The position numbers and the translations under genes were made by a program. A stretch of DNA of 64,000 nt from Chitinophagaceae bacterium DXS (GTDB lineage Bacteria > Bacteroidota > Bacteroidia > Chitinophagales > Chitinophagaceae). This document shows, one piece after another, positions 1-12,041 of the stretch. The DNA lies in contig CP128386.1 of assembly GCA_030345135.1 (NCBI GenBank), positions 3,596,806-3,660,805 of the forward strand. The letters are read 5' to 3'. The stretch's first letter is position 1. Each line of letters begins with the position of its first letter. The notes under the pieces were generated by a model. It saw only the letters and a program-made list of their open reading frames with translations. It had not been told where the DNA came from and did not search any database.

Positions 1-267
1 CTGCGCGAAGCGCACCTTAAATCTTTGTGCCCCTTTGCGCTTTCGTGTCTTTGTGGCAAAAATCGTCGTGTTTCGCCCTGTCGCCGTGTCTCCGTGGTTC
101 CTGGCGAAACATTTCACGCGCCGAACACTACGAAGCATAAAGCTATCACCGTTATCTTCTTCTCTTTTCTGCGCGAAGCGCACCTTAAATCTTTGTGCCC
201 CTTTGCGCTTTCGTGTCTTTGTGGCAAAAATCGTCGTGTTTCGCCCTGTCGCCGTGTCTCCGTGGTT
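1..267. repeat. Two identical 99-bp direct repeats (word family F)
   Basis: Bases 1-99 and 169-267 are identical by eye over 99 bp, separated by 69 bp of different sequence. Read on the minus strand the unit contains phrases of the type CCACGGAGACACGG and CACAAAGACACGAAAGCGCA. Related but diverged copies in the same orientation lie at about 61190-61615, with remnants near 7490-7540, 11748-11790 and 37713-37755. Open frames across it are repeat translations and not genes. The left edge of the window may cut a longer array. Confidence 0.85.
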
Positions 268-268
268 T

Positions 269-1021
269 TTAAAAATCAATTCCCGTCCACCTTCTCTTCG
301 TATTCTCATACTTCGCAAAATCAAACTCGTACAATTTCCCCGGCCTGTGCGGCACGTCATCTTCCATTTCACCGGTATCAATCAATAGATCCATAGAGAA
401 AAATTTCTTTCTGAAATTGCGCCTGTCCAGCTTTACATTTAGAATGGCCTCATACAGGTTCTGCAGTTCACGCAAAGAGAATTTTTTTGGAAGAAGGTTA
501 AAGCCCAGCGGGTGTTCCTGTATCCGCTTTTGCAGCCATCTATAGCATTCCATCATAATTTCCTTATGATCGAAAGCCATGCTTTTTATTTCAGTTACTT
601 TATGCCAATGCAGCTCGTTCTCAATCTTGTCCAGTTTAATATGCTCAATGCTTAGCAAGGAGCAATAGGCAACGGTTAAGACCCGGCCGCCCGGGTGCCG
701 GTCTGGTTTGCTGAAGATCTTTACCTGTTCCAGGTAAACGTCATGCATGCCTGTTCGTTGCTGCAACACCCGTTGTGCCGCTTCATCCAAATCTTCATTA
801 TCCGCAGCAAAGTCACCCAAAAGGCTCCATTCGCCCTTAAATATTTCCAGGTCACTTCTTATCAAAAGAATCTTCAGGTCGTTTTCTTCAAACCCGAAAA
901 TTACACAATCAACTGTTATGGGCACCCGAGGATAAGAGTCAACAAGCTTACGTGCATCCTTGATCAGACCAGGAGTAAATTGTCGATCATCGTCAGTGGA
1001 TATTCCAACTTCTTTTCCCAT
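269..1021 (-). CDS. NrtR/AraR-type transcriptional regulator with degenerate Nudix domain
   Basis: A 250-residue protein with a Nudix fold at about residues 35-155 followed by a winged-helix DNA-binding region at about 175-235. This is the architecture of NrtR-family regulators, which sense a nucleotide-sugar or ADP-ribose-like ligand. In Bacteroidota relatives of this layout often control sugar utilisation. The Nudix box begins normally (E76, R84) but the metal-binding glutamates are replaced by V85, Q88 and R89, so hydrolase activity is unlikely and a sensing role is inferred. The stop codon abuts the repeat at 1-267. The gene stands alone, with GT39 on the same strand some 280 bp upstream, so its target cannot be read from the neighbours. 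An active Nudix hydrolase is the less likely alternative. Confidence 0.85.
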   Translation of the reverse strand: MGKEVGISTDDDRQFTPGLIKDARKLVDSYPRVPITVDCVIFGFEENDLKILLIRSDLEIFKGEWSLLGDFAADNEDLDEAAQRVLQQRTGMHDVYLEQVKIFSKPDRHPGGRVLTVAYCSLLSIEHIKLDKIENELHWHKVTEIKSMAFDHKEIMMECYRWLQKRIQEHPLGFNLLPKKFSLRELQNLYEAILNVKLDRRNFRKKFFSMDLLIDTGEMEDDVPHRPGKLYEFDFAKYENTKRRWTGIDF

Positions 1022-1301
1022 TTTGGCTTAATCTTTTAATTCAGGCATTGTTTAGAAGACTTGAAGCAATTTTGGTATACAGGCCTGGTAAACAACACAA
1101 TCGAAATGCGCTAAAGGTACTCAAACTGGACATAGCATAAAATGTCCCTACATTAAAAAAGGCTGAAAGGGATGAATATGTTTCATAAGGTAATTTCCTT
1201 TAGAGAGCGGGCTTTATCAACCCGATACATTGCTATCTGCCGGAATCAATTGACACTATATTCCCCCCACTAAATACCTACAAAAAATGTACGGGAAATG
1301 T

Positions 1302-2870
1302 TTACCTGAATGTAAATTTTTTATTGTGTAACTCATCTTTTGCATTGAAGTTTTTCAACAAAAAGACGTCAAAATATCTTGCAGGTTTACCGCGTCGCAC
1401 CTGCACAAATCTCCTCAAAAAAGTTATTTCGGAAAAATAGGGTGAATACACCTCCTTTGCGGTCTGGCCGCAGTTGGTCGGTACCACGGCCAACGCATTT
1501 CTTCCCGCGATTATATCGCCCCTAAGCTGGTTAAGCCAGGCATATTGGTGAAGATCTTCCAGATGTCCAACTCCTACAACATGACTATTGCGATGCCTGG
1601 CAACATAATAATCAAGATGCGCTGCAGGAAACCATTTTCCACATACCAAAGGGAGGTCTTTTTCGAGTGTGCCTGCGACCACAGCACTGTCCTGCCACTT
1701 GTTAAACTGCTGACCAAAAGAATCCCATCCCCAAAGATCTAGCGTGAAATCCGTTTCTCCGTAATTTTCTTCCGAAGTCTTATCACCAACAGTTCCGGGA
1801 TAAAAATGAACCAGCGTTACACAACCAACTGCCAGTATCAACATGAATATAACAGTAGTTTTAAGAATACCCGGCCAGACTTCCGACTGTCTAAATCTGA
1901 ATTTCTCATCAAGATAGGCAGCTGCAATAAAACCAAGACTCATAAAACCAGGACCGGTCCAGTGTGGCAATACGTTTCTAAATAAAGAAACTGCCGTCAC
2001 TACAATGATAATTGGCCAGCCGCAAAGCGATAATAGTCGCTGATACGGGCGCTCCGTTAATCTTCTTCTTCTTAAAGAAATCACTGCCAATATGGTCAGA
2101 ACAACGTTAATGGGATTGTTATAAAAAATCTGTCCAAAAATTGTCTGCAAAAAACCGTCTTTATCAAGCGTAAATTTTGTTACGGTCACCCGTTCACTAT
2201 GGTAACGCCATGTAATAAAATTGTTCTGGATATTCCAGAATATGATCGGGCTGAAAATAATAACGGTTATAATAAAAGACAGGTACAGCCAGGGATTGAG
2301 CAGCATTTTTCGGTTGTAGAGCAGTATATAAAGCCCCAATCCACCCCACAGGAAAATGCCGTGCACCTTACACATAATACAAAGCCCGTTAAGCACACCG
2401 GCCCACAACCAATATTTCGCGGGTATATGGCTTCTCTTTTTGTCCAGTTGTACTATGCGCAACATAACATATAATGCCGCAAGCCAAAATACTACTTGCG
2501 GACTATCCGGCAGAATAAAGGTGCCCGCAATTATGGAGCTGTAAATGCTCGTATTATAGAGTACTGCAGCAAACCAACCTGTACGCTCATTGCGCACAAG
2601 TTGACCGATCCGGTAAGAAAGTATTGTGCCGATGGCTGCAAAAACAATTGATCCCAACCTGATAAAGACCTCACTTTGAAAATGGAGATTGAACGTAAAC
2701 AGCTTTATCAGAATACCCACTGCAGGCGGGTGATCAAAATAGTTGTTTTGCAAATGCAATGCATAGGTGTAATAGTACACTTCATCGTTACCCAGCTCCA
2801 GCAGAGAGGCAAGCACAATTCTGATAACAGTGGTTATTAAAACCAAATAGAGCACTTTGTTAATCTTCAT
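1302..2870 (-). CDS. GT39-type membrane glycosyltransferase (ArnT/PMT-like)
   Basis: About 522 residues with many hydrophobic segments and the early luminal-loop motif NDEVYY (D29-E30) followed by HPPAV, as in family 39 glycosyltransferases that use polyprenyl-phosphate sugars at the periplasmic face. The sugar and acceptor (lipid A, protein or glycan) cannot be told. An open frame extends to 3050, but the extra 60 residues are translated from intergenic word repeats, so the ATG at 2870 (MKINKVLYLV) is preferred. A TATTTTTC box, one mismatch from TAnnTTTG, lies upstream of this ATG. The C-terminal soluble part (about residues 390-522) is typical for the family. No operon partner is adjacent. 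Confidence 0.8.
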   Translation of the reverse strand: MKINKVLYLVLITTVIRIVLASLLELGNDEVYYYTYALHLQNNYFDHPPAVGILIKLFTFNLHFQSEVFIRLGSIVFAAIGTILSYRIGQLVRNERTGWFAAVLYNTSIYSSIIAGTFILPDSPQVVFWLAALYVMLRIVQLDKKRSHIPAKYWLWAGVLNGLCIMCKVHGIFLWGGLGLYILLYNRKMLLNPWLYLSFIITVIIFSPIIFWNIQNNFITWRYHSERVTVTKFTLDKDGFLQTIFGQIFYNNPINVVLTILAVISLRRRRLTERPYQRLLSLCGWPIIIVVTAVSLFRNVLPHWTGPGFMSLGFIAAAYLDEKFRFRQSEVWPGILKTTVIFMLILAVGCVTLVHFYPGTVGDKTSEENYGETDFTLDLWGWDSFGQQFNKWQDSAVVAGTLEKDLPLVCGKWFPAAHLDYYVARHRNSHVVGVGHLEDLHQYAWLNQLRGDIIAGRNALAVVPTNCGQTAKEVYSPYFSEITFLRRFVQVRRGKPARYFDVFLLKNFNAKDELHNKKFTFR

Positions 2871-7385
<4,515 letters not shown>

Positions 7386-7440
7386 GACCGTAAGATGGTA
7401 AGATCGTAAGACCGTAAGACCGTAAGATTGTAAGACGTGT
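7386..7440 (+). repeat. GTAAGA word array (family B)
   Basis: Directly after the eno stop, the word GACCGTAAGAT recurs about six times with small changes. The same words appear as the reverse complement at 11950-11998 and 35170-35235. No coding potential. Confidence 0.8.
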
Positions 7441-7489
7441 AAGAAGGCGGTTAATTGAACGGAGACGTTTTTATTAAATAGAGATTATG

Positions 7490-7547
7490 GAGAAGACATA
7501 GAGACCTGCAGAGATATTCTCGGTAACTTTGTGTCTTCTCTTTTTTT
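7490..7547 (+). terminator. Probable terminator after eno
   Basis: GAGAAGACA at 7490-7498 pairs perfectly with TGTCTTCTC at 7532-7540 and is followed by seven T residues. The 33-nt loop contains wording related to repeat family F, suggesting the hairpin grew out of a repeat copy. Confidence 0.5.
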
Positions 7548-7600
7548 GAAATAAAACCGGGCCGATGACGTTATAGAACCAGTGAGGGCAGCCTTTTTAC

Positions 7601-7633
7601 TTTTGACTTTTGAATTTTGAATTTTTACATTTG
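7601..7633 (+). promoter_or_regulatory. Bacteroidota-type promoter of the FtsB-like gene
   Basis: A -7 box TACATTTG (7626-7633) matches TAnnTTTG exactly and TTTTG at 7601-7605 sits 20 nt upstream in the -33 position. The ATG follows 8 nt after the -7 box. The -33 element is part of a TTTTGACTTTTGAATTTT word array. The same layout precedes rsmE. Confidence 0.6.
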
Positions 7634-7641
7634 CTTATTAC

Positions 7642-7956
7642 ATGAAAGCACTCAACATCATATTATCCGTTTTAAAGAACAAATACCTCCTGGCTATCGC
7701 GGTATTTGTGGTAATGTTAATATTTGTAGATAAGAATGATGTTTTCGTGCAGGTTTCGAGGAAACAACAGCTCAAAGAGCTAACCGACAGCAGGGATTTT
7801 TACCTGAAAGAAATAGAAAAAACCAAAAAAGAACTTGCTGATCTTCAAAACAATCCGGCAGCATTGGAAAAATATGCCCGGGAAAATCTGTACATGAAAA
7901 AGAGCAATGAAGATATTTTCATTGTTGAAACACCCGTCGACTCCTTAAAAAAATAG
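7642..7956 (+). CDS. FtsB/DivIC-like septum formation initiator
   Basis: A 104-residue bitopic membrane protein: short cytoplasmic N-terminus, one membrane segment at about residues 15-30, a coiled coil at about 40-75 rich in K, E and L, then the conserved NPAALEKYARENLYMKK region. This matches the FtsB/DivIC family, which joins FtsL and FtsQ/DivIB to activate septal peptidoglycan synthesis. The position behind eno is one often seen for this family (eno-divIC order), supporting the call. Start chosen from the promoter at 7601-7633 and the lack of upstream in-frame ATG. A small anti-sigma-like ORF follows 79 bp later and may be cotranscribed. Confidence 0.85.
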   Translation: MKALNIILSVLKNKYLLAIAVFVVMLIFVDKNDVFVQVSRKQQLKELTDSRDFYLKEIEKTKKELADLQNNPAALEKYARENLYMKKSNEDIFIVETPVDSLKK

Positions 7957-8035
7957 ACCGGGCGTATAATAATCCGGCCAAATGATCGTTTTAGAGCTAG
8001 AAAAATGATTGATCACCCCAAAATGTTTTTCTACC

Positions 8036-8269
8036 ATGACCAATTTTACCACAGAAGATTTACTTATGTTCTTATATGATGAACTTTCTCCGATGAAGAG
8101 AAAACAAATAGAAGAAGCTCTTCAGCAAAATTGGGCTCTGAGAGAAAAACTACAGGTGCTGCGCGAAGCCGCCGCTCGCTTAAGTAAATGCAAACTTAAA
8201 AGCCCCACAGATAAAACTGTTGGTTTGCTTTTAAATTATGCTGCTGGGAAAGTGAGTCTATCGAGATAG
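8036..8269 (+). CDS. Small hypothetical protein, anti-sigma-factor-like N-terminus
   Basis: About 77 residues from the ATG at 8036 (MTNFTTEDLLMFLYDEL); an upstream in-frame ATG at 8009 would add nine residues. The N-terminal stretch TEDLLMFLYDELSPMKRKQIEEALQ resembles the helical start of cysteine-free zf-HC2-like anti-sigma modules, with residues pairing LYDELS and an amphipathic helix after it. There is no membrane segment and no full ASD domain, so function is unknown. Being short and conserved-looking it is probably real. The C-terminus lies two bases from an AGCT word array. Confidence 0.6.
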   Translation: MTNFTTEDLLMFLYDELSPMKRKQIEEALQQNWALREKLQVLREAAARLSKCKLKSPTDKTVGLLLNYAAGKVSLSR

Positions 8270-8482
8270 CTTGGAGCTATTAGCTATCAGCTTTGGGCCT
8301 GAAATGCCCGATGCATTCGGATCTCAATGTCTTTATTAGGTCTATCACCTTTTTGTTTCTCCAACTTTATAGTAACATATAGTGTATATGGCACAAGGTA
8401 GTTGCGTTTAGTATAATTGTGTTGTCAAATGTTCCATTCGCGCAGCTCACAGTTAATAGCTGATAGCTGAAAGCTGAGGGCT
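8266..8482. repeat. Inverted pair of AGCT word arrays
   Basis: TAGCT..AGCTATTAGCTATCAGCTTT words at about 8266-8298 return as the reverse complement (AATAGCTGATAGCTGAAAGCT) at about 8444-8482. The 145-bp spacer between contains no gene. The right arm lies directly upstream of nth. Confidence 0.7.
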
Positions 8483-8515
8483 TTTCCCCATCTTTGCCAA
8501 ACAACCACAGCTATC

Positions 8516-9190
8516 ATGACGCGGAAACAACGTTACCAGTTTGTAATAGACTATTTTCAGGAACATGCACCGGAGGCAGAAACAGAACTTATTTATGATA
8601 ATCCTTACCAGTTATTGGTAGCAGTGATATTGTCCGCCCAATGCACGGATAAACGGGTAAATATGACTACGCCTGCGATATTTGAAAAATATCCAGATCC
8701 GGAGCATCTTGCCATGGCAAGATTTGATGAACTTTTCCCACTGATCAGAAGTATTTCCTATCCCAATAACAAGACAAAGCATCTTATTGGAATGGCCAAT
8801 ATGCTGATCAATGATTTCCATGGCGAAATACCTATGACTGTAAACGAGCTGGTAAAACTGCCCGGCGTTGGGCGTAAAACTGCAAATGTTATTACGTCTG
8901 TAGTCGATGAACAACCTAATATGGCTGTTGACACGCACGTTTTCCGCGTCTCTGCCAGAATTGGCCTCACGGAAAAAGCCACTACTCCACTCGCGGTTGA
9001 AAAACAACTGCTACAGTTTATTCCGAGGGAACTGGTACACAAGGCGCACCACTGGCTTATCTTACATGGAAGATATATTTGTGTTGCCCGCAATCCCAAG
9101 TGCAATATTTGTGGATTGAAACCAGCATGTAAATACTATAATAAGGTTGTGCTAAAAGCTCAAAGCCTAAAGCCCAAAGCTGAAAGCTAG
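8516..9190 (+). CDS. nth: Endonuclease III
   Basis: A 224-residue DNA glycosylase/AP lyase that removes oxidised pyrimidines in base excision repair. It has the helix-hairpin-helix LPGVGRKTANVI with the catalytic lysine, the catalytic aspartate in VDTHVFRV, and a C-terminal [4Fe-4S] motif C-x6-C-x2-C-x5-C (CVARNPKCNICGLKPAC). The last eleven residues (KAQSLKPKAES) are read from an AGC(T/C) word repeat that runs into the gene's 3' end. CATCTTTG at 8489-8496 is a near-consensus -7 box. Monocistronic by appearance. Confidence 0.96.
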   Translation: MTRKQRYQFVIDYFQEHAPEAETELIYDNPYQLLVAVILSAQCTDKRVNMTTPAIFEKYPDPEHLAMARFDELFPLIRSISYPNNKTKHLIGMANMLINDFHGEIPMTVNELVKLPGVGRKTANVITSVVDEQPNMAVDTHVFRVSARIGLTEKATTPLAVEKQLLQFIPRELVHKAHHWLILHGRYICVARNPKCNICGLKPACKYYNKVVLKAQSLKPKAES

Positions 9191-9300
9191 ATCTAAAGCG
9201 CATCAGCCTGTAGCCTAAATAGAACAGCTTACACCTTTCACTATTCACCATTCACTATTCACTATTTTAATTTCCACTTTTGACTTCTAAATTCTCCCCA

Positions 9301-10929
9301 ATGCGTTCAATTTTTCATTTGTTTTTAGCCTGTGTGTTCTTTGTTTCCTGCAAGAACAAGGAAGCGGCAGATCTTATTGTCCATAACGGCCTGGTTTATA
9401 CTGTTGACAGTTCCTTTGCCACGGCTCAGGCGTTCGCTGTTAAGGACGGCAAAATACTTGCCGTAGGTACAAATGATGAAATACTGGATCAGTACTCAGC
9501 AAAGGAGAATGTAGACGCCCAGGGCAACGCGGTGTATCCTGGCTTTATTGATGCGCATGCACATTTCGTGGGTTATGGCCGTTCTTTATTCGCAGTAGAT
9601 CTTTTTGGCTGCACCAGTTTTGAAGAAGTGGTAAGCAGGGTGCAAAAATTTGCATCAGAACATCCCGACGAGGCATGGATCATTGGCCGCGGATGGGATC
9701 AAAATAAGTTTCCCGGCAAAGCCTACCCCACCAATGACACATTAAACAAATTATTTCCCAACAGACCGGTAATGCTTGAGCGAGTTGACGGGCATGCGGC
9801 CATCGCTAACCAAAAAGCACTTGCATTGGCAGGAGTAGTTGCAGGTCAGAAATTGACCGGCGGCGAAATTGAAACGAAGAATAATACTCTTACAGGTGTG
9901 CTGATAGATAATGCAGTTGATCTTGTTGGCGCTAAAATTCCGTCTCCATCTAAAGCCGACTATACCAAATGGCTGCTGGCTGCACAAAAGAACTGCTTTG
10001 CACAAGGTCTTACCACTATTACCGATTGCGGCCTTAATTACACCGATGTGGACGTAATAGATACTTTGCAAAAAGAGCATAAATTACTGATGCGGATGTA
10101 CATCATGTTAAGTGATAACCAGGATAATCTTCAACGATACATAAAGCGTGGCCCCTATAAAACAGAAAGAATGTATGTGAGAGGCTTCAAAGTTTATGCA
10201 GATGGTGCACTGGGAAGCCGGGGAGCCTGCCTGTTACATCCTTATAACGATAAGCCGGGATGGTCAGGATTTTTGTTGAGCAGCAAAAGCCACTATGATT
10301 CCCTGGCTGCAGTATTATCTCAAACCGATTTTCAAATGTGTACCCATGCCATCGGTGATAGTGCCAACCGCGAAATACTCAACATCTACAACAAATATCT
10401 CAAAGGCGAAAATGACAAACGCTGGCGCATAGAACATGCACAGCTTGTTAATCCGCTTGATATTAATTTGTTCGGAGCGGCAACGATCATTCCCTCAGTT
10501 CAACCAACACACGCAACCAGTGATATGTATTGGGCCGCTGACAGACTCGGTACTGAGCGTCTGAAACAAGAAGGGTATGTTTACAAACAACTGCTGAAAC
10601 AAAATGGCTGGATACCATTGGGAACGGATTTTCCTGTTGAAGATATAAGTCCTTTTAAAACCTTTCTTGCTGCAGTTTTCAGAAAAGATGCCAAAGGTTA
10701 TCCGTCCGGAGGTTTTCAAATGGAAAATGCTTTAACAAGAGAGCAAACGATCCGCGGCATGACAATCTGGGCAGCGAAGGCAGGATTTCTGGAAAAAGAA
10801 AGCGGCAGCATTGAAAAAGGCAAGAATGCAGACTTCATTATCCTATCACAGGATCTCATGAAGGTCACCGAAAAAAATGTGCTCGATACAAAGGTTACGG
10901 CGACTTATGTTGGCGGGAAGAAAATGTAA
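9301..10929 (+). CDS. Amidohydrolase-3 family lipoprotein (YtcJ-like)
   Basis: About 542 residues. Starting at 9301 gives a lipoprotein signal peptide with lipobox FVSC at about residues 16-19; the longer frame from 9280 adds seven residues of word repeat. The metal centre is complete for the YtcJ-type amidohydrolases: HAH in GFIDAHAHF, lysine in FKVYADGALGSRGA, histidines in CTHAIGDS and RIEHAQ, and aspartate in GTDFPVED. The substrate is unknown; relatives hydrolyse amides, imines or formamides. It is predicted to sit on the periplasmic face of a membrane. No operon partner. A strong hairpin at 11000-11035 ends the unit. Confidence 0.9.
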   Translation: MRSIFHLFLACVFFVSCKNKEAADLIVHNGLVYTVDSSFATAQAFAVKDGKILAVGTNDEILDQYSAKENVDAQGNAVYPGFIDAHAHFVGYGRSLFAVDLFGCTSFEEVVSRVQKFASEHPDEAWIIGRGWDQNKFPGKAYPTNDTLNKLFPNRPVMLERVDGHAAIANQKALALAGVVAGQKLTGGEIETKNNTLTGVLIDNAVDLVGAKIPSPSKADYTKWLLAAQKNCFAQGLTTITDCGLNYTDVDVIDTLQKEHKLLMRMYIMLSDNQDNLQRYIKRGPYKTERMYVRGFKVYADGALGSRGACLLHPYNDKPGWSGFLLSSKSHYDSLAAVLSQTDFQMCTHAIGDSANREILNIYNKYLKGENDKRWRIEHAQLVNPLDINLFGAATIIPSVQPTHATSDMYWAADRLGTERLKQEGYVYKQLLKQNGWIPLGTDFPVEDISPFKTFLAAVFRKDAKGYPSGGFQMENALTREQTIRGMTIWAAKAGFLEKESGSIEKGKNADFIILSQDLMKVTEKNVLDTKVTATYVGGKKM

Positions 10930-10999
10930 AGTCACATTCAAAAGTGAAAACCCATGTGTAGCCTTATCTGTATTCTTTGAGGTTAATTTTGACAATAGC

Positions 11000-11035
11000 A
11001 AAAAGCCACAAAGAGAAAATTCTCTGTGGCTTTTT
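11000..11035 (+). terminator. Terminator after the amidohydrolase gene
   Basis: AAAAAGCCACA..AGAGA pairs with TCTC.TGTGGCTTTTT around an AAAT loop. A-tract and T-tract on the two sides make it usable from both strands, though ferritin on the other strand ends 100 bp away. Confidence 0.8.
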
Positions 11036-11137
11036 GATATATAAATAGACATCGAAACATCCCAACCAAAACCGCTTCAAAAGAATGAACAAGACCGCCT
11101 GAAAAGTTTTGACTTTTGAATTTTTACTTTTGAATTT

Positions 11138-11653
11138 CTATCTTTTCTTCCCTCCTTCCGGCCCTCTGAACAGCATAATATCTCTGTCAAATAAATAGAT
11201 CCCACCTTTATCTTCACCCACCAGCACTAATTTATCGTTCAATGTCCGTGCTAAATGCTCTTCTTCTATTTGTTCATTTACATACCATTGTAAAAAGTTG
11301 TGGGTCGCATAATCTCTTTCAGTTAGCGCCATCCCCACTATATCATTAATACTGGTTGAAACAATAATTTCATGTTTCAAAAATTCTTCGAATACCCGCT
11401 GCAACGATTGAAAAGTGATCATTGGTTGTTCGAGATGAGGAACAATCGCAAATCCTCCGCGTTCATTAATATACCGGATGAGTTTTAACATATGCATTCG
11501 CTCCTCATCAGATTGTTTGTAAAAGAAATTCGTAACTCCGTCGAGCCCAGGCTGAATTTCCGCCCAACTTGCCATAGCGAGATATGCCTGGGAACTTTCC
11601 GCTTCCAATTGAACCTGCTTGTTTAATGCTTCTTGCATGGGTTTCGATAACAT
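11138..11653 (-). CDS. Bacterial non-haem ferritin
   Basis: A 171-residue four-helix ferritin of the FtnA type that oxidises and stores iron in a 24-mer cytoplasmic shell. Ferroxidase residues are visible: E17, E51 and H54 (ERMH), then glutamates in the second helix pair (FEEFLKHE) and the glutamine of the NEQIEEEH region. No haem-binding methionine of the Bfr type is obvious. The lysine-rich tail GGKKR is short. A perfect AT-rich inverted repeat lies 11 bp upstream of the start and may be an operator. Monocistronic. Confidence 0.92.
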   Translation of the reverse strand: MLSKPMQEALNKQVQLEAESSQAYLAMASWAEIQPGLDGVTNFFYKQSDEERMHMLKLIRYINERGGFAIVPHLEQPMITFQSLQRVFEEFLKHEIIVSTSINDIVGMALTERDYATHNFLQWYVNEQIEEEHLARTLNDKLVLVGEDKGGIYLFDRDIMLFRGPEGGKKR

Positions 11654-11663
11654 AAGCTTGGTT

Positions 11664-11680
11664 TTATATTTCTAATATAA
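11664..11680. promoter_or_regulatory. AT-rich inverted repeat upstream of ferritin
   Basis: TTATATT (11664-11670) and AATATAA (11674-11680) form a perfect 7-bp palindrome with a 3-bp centre, ending 11 bp before the ferritin start. Position fits an operator or part of the promoter; no known regulator box is matched. Confidence 0.3.
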
Positions 11681-12004
11681 CTAAAGGAGAAAAGAAAAAC
11701 AAGCAATGAGCAATCAGCTATCAGTTATCATCTATTGTGAAAATTAACCACAGAGTGGCAGGAGTTCTTTCACAGAGAAAAGGAGTTTTTTAATTTTTAG
11801 CGCTTCATTAGTTCATTTACTTCTTGCCCCTTATATAAATTGGAAGAATACAGCTGGTCATGATCAATGCCTTAATAATATACTAAATATCACAGTTCAA
11901 AGAAATACGCACCTGCAAATGCAGCTAAAAGCTATCAGCTGTCAGCTTCTCTTACGGTCTTACATGTCTTACTGTCTTACGCGTCTTACATGTCTTCATT
12001 TTCC

Positions 12005-12012
12005 TACCTTTG
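12005..12012 (+). promoter_or_regulatory. -7 box for ileS
   Basis: TACCTTTG matches TAnnTTTG exactly, 29 bp before the ileS ATG. No clear -33 TTTG is seen because the upstream DNA is a GTCTTAC word array. Confidence 0.45.
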
Positions 12013-12041
12013 CAAACTTAAAATAGGATAGAACTGTCAAT

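Larger units (their letters stand above)
11654..12041. other. Gap between ferritin and ileS
   Basis: Contains the AT palindrome noted separately, AGCT words at 11703-11730 and 11921-11950, a family-F remnant (ACCACAGAGTGGCAGG) at 11748-11790, and GTCTTAC words (family B) at 11950-11998. No gene seen. Confidence 0.6.

Noticed and set aside
25-396. 123-residue frame across the left repeat
   Set aside because: It translates both 99-bp repeat copies and repeats its own sequence; it is not a gene.
7988-8003. GTTTTAGAGCTAGAAA, identical to the first 16 nt of the artificial SpCas9 guide scaffold
   Set aside because: Only 16 nt match, the rest of the scaffold is absent and the next bases differ. 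It lies in a normal gap between two genes; chance is the simplest reading.
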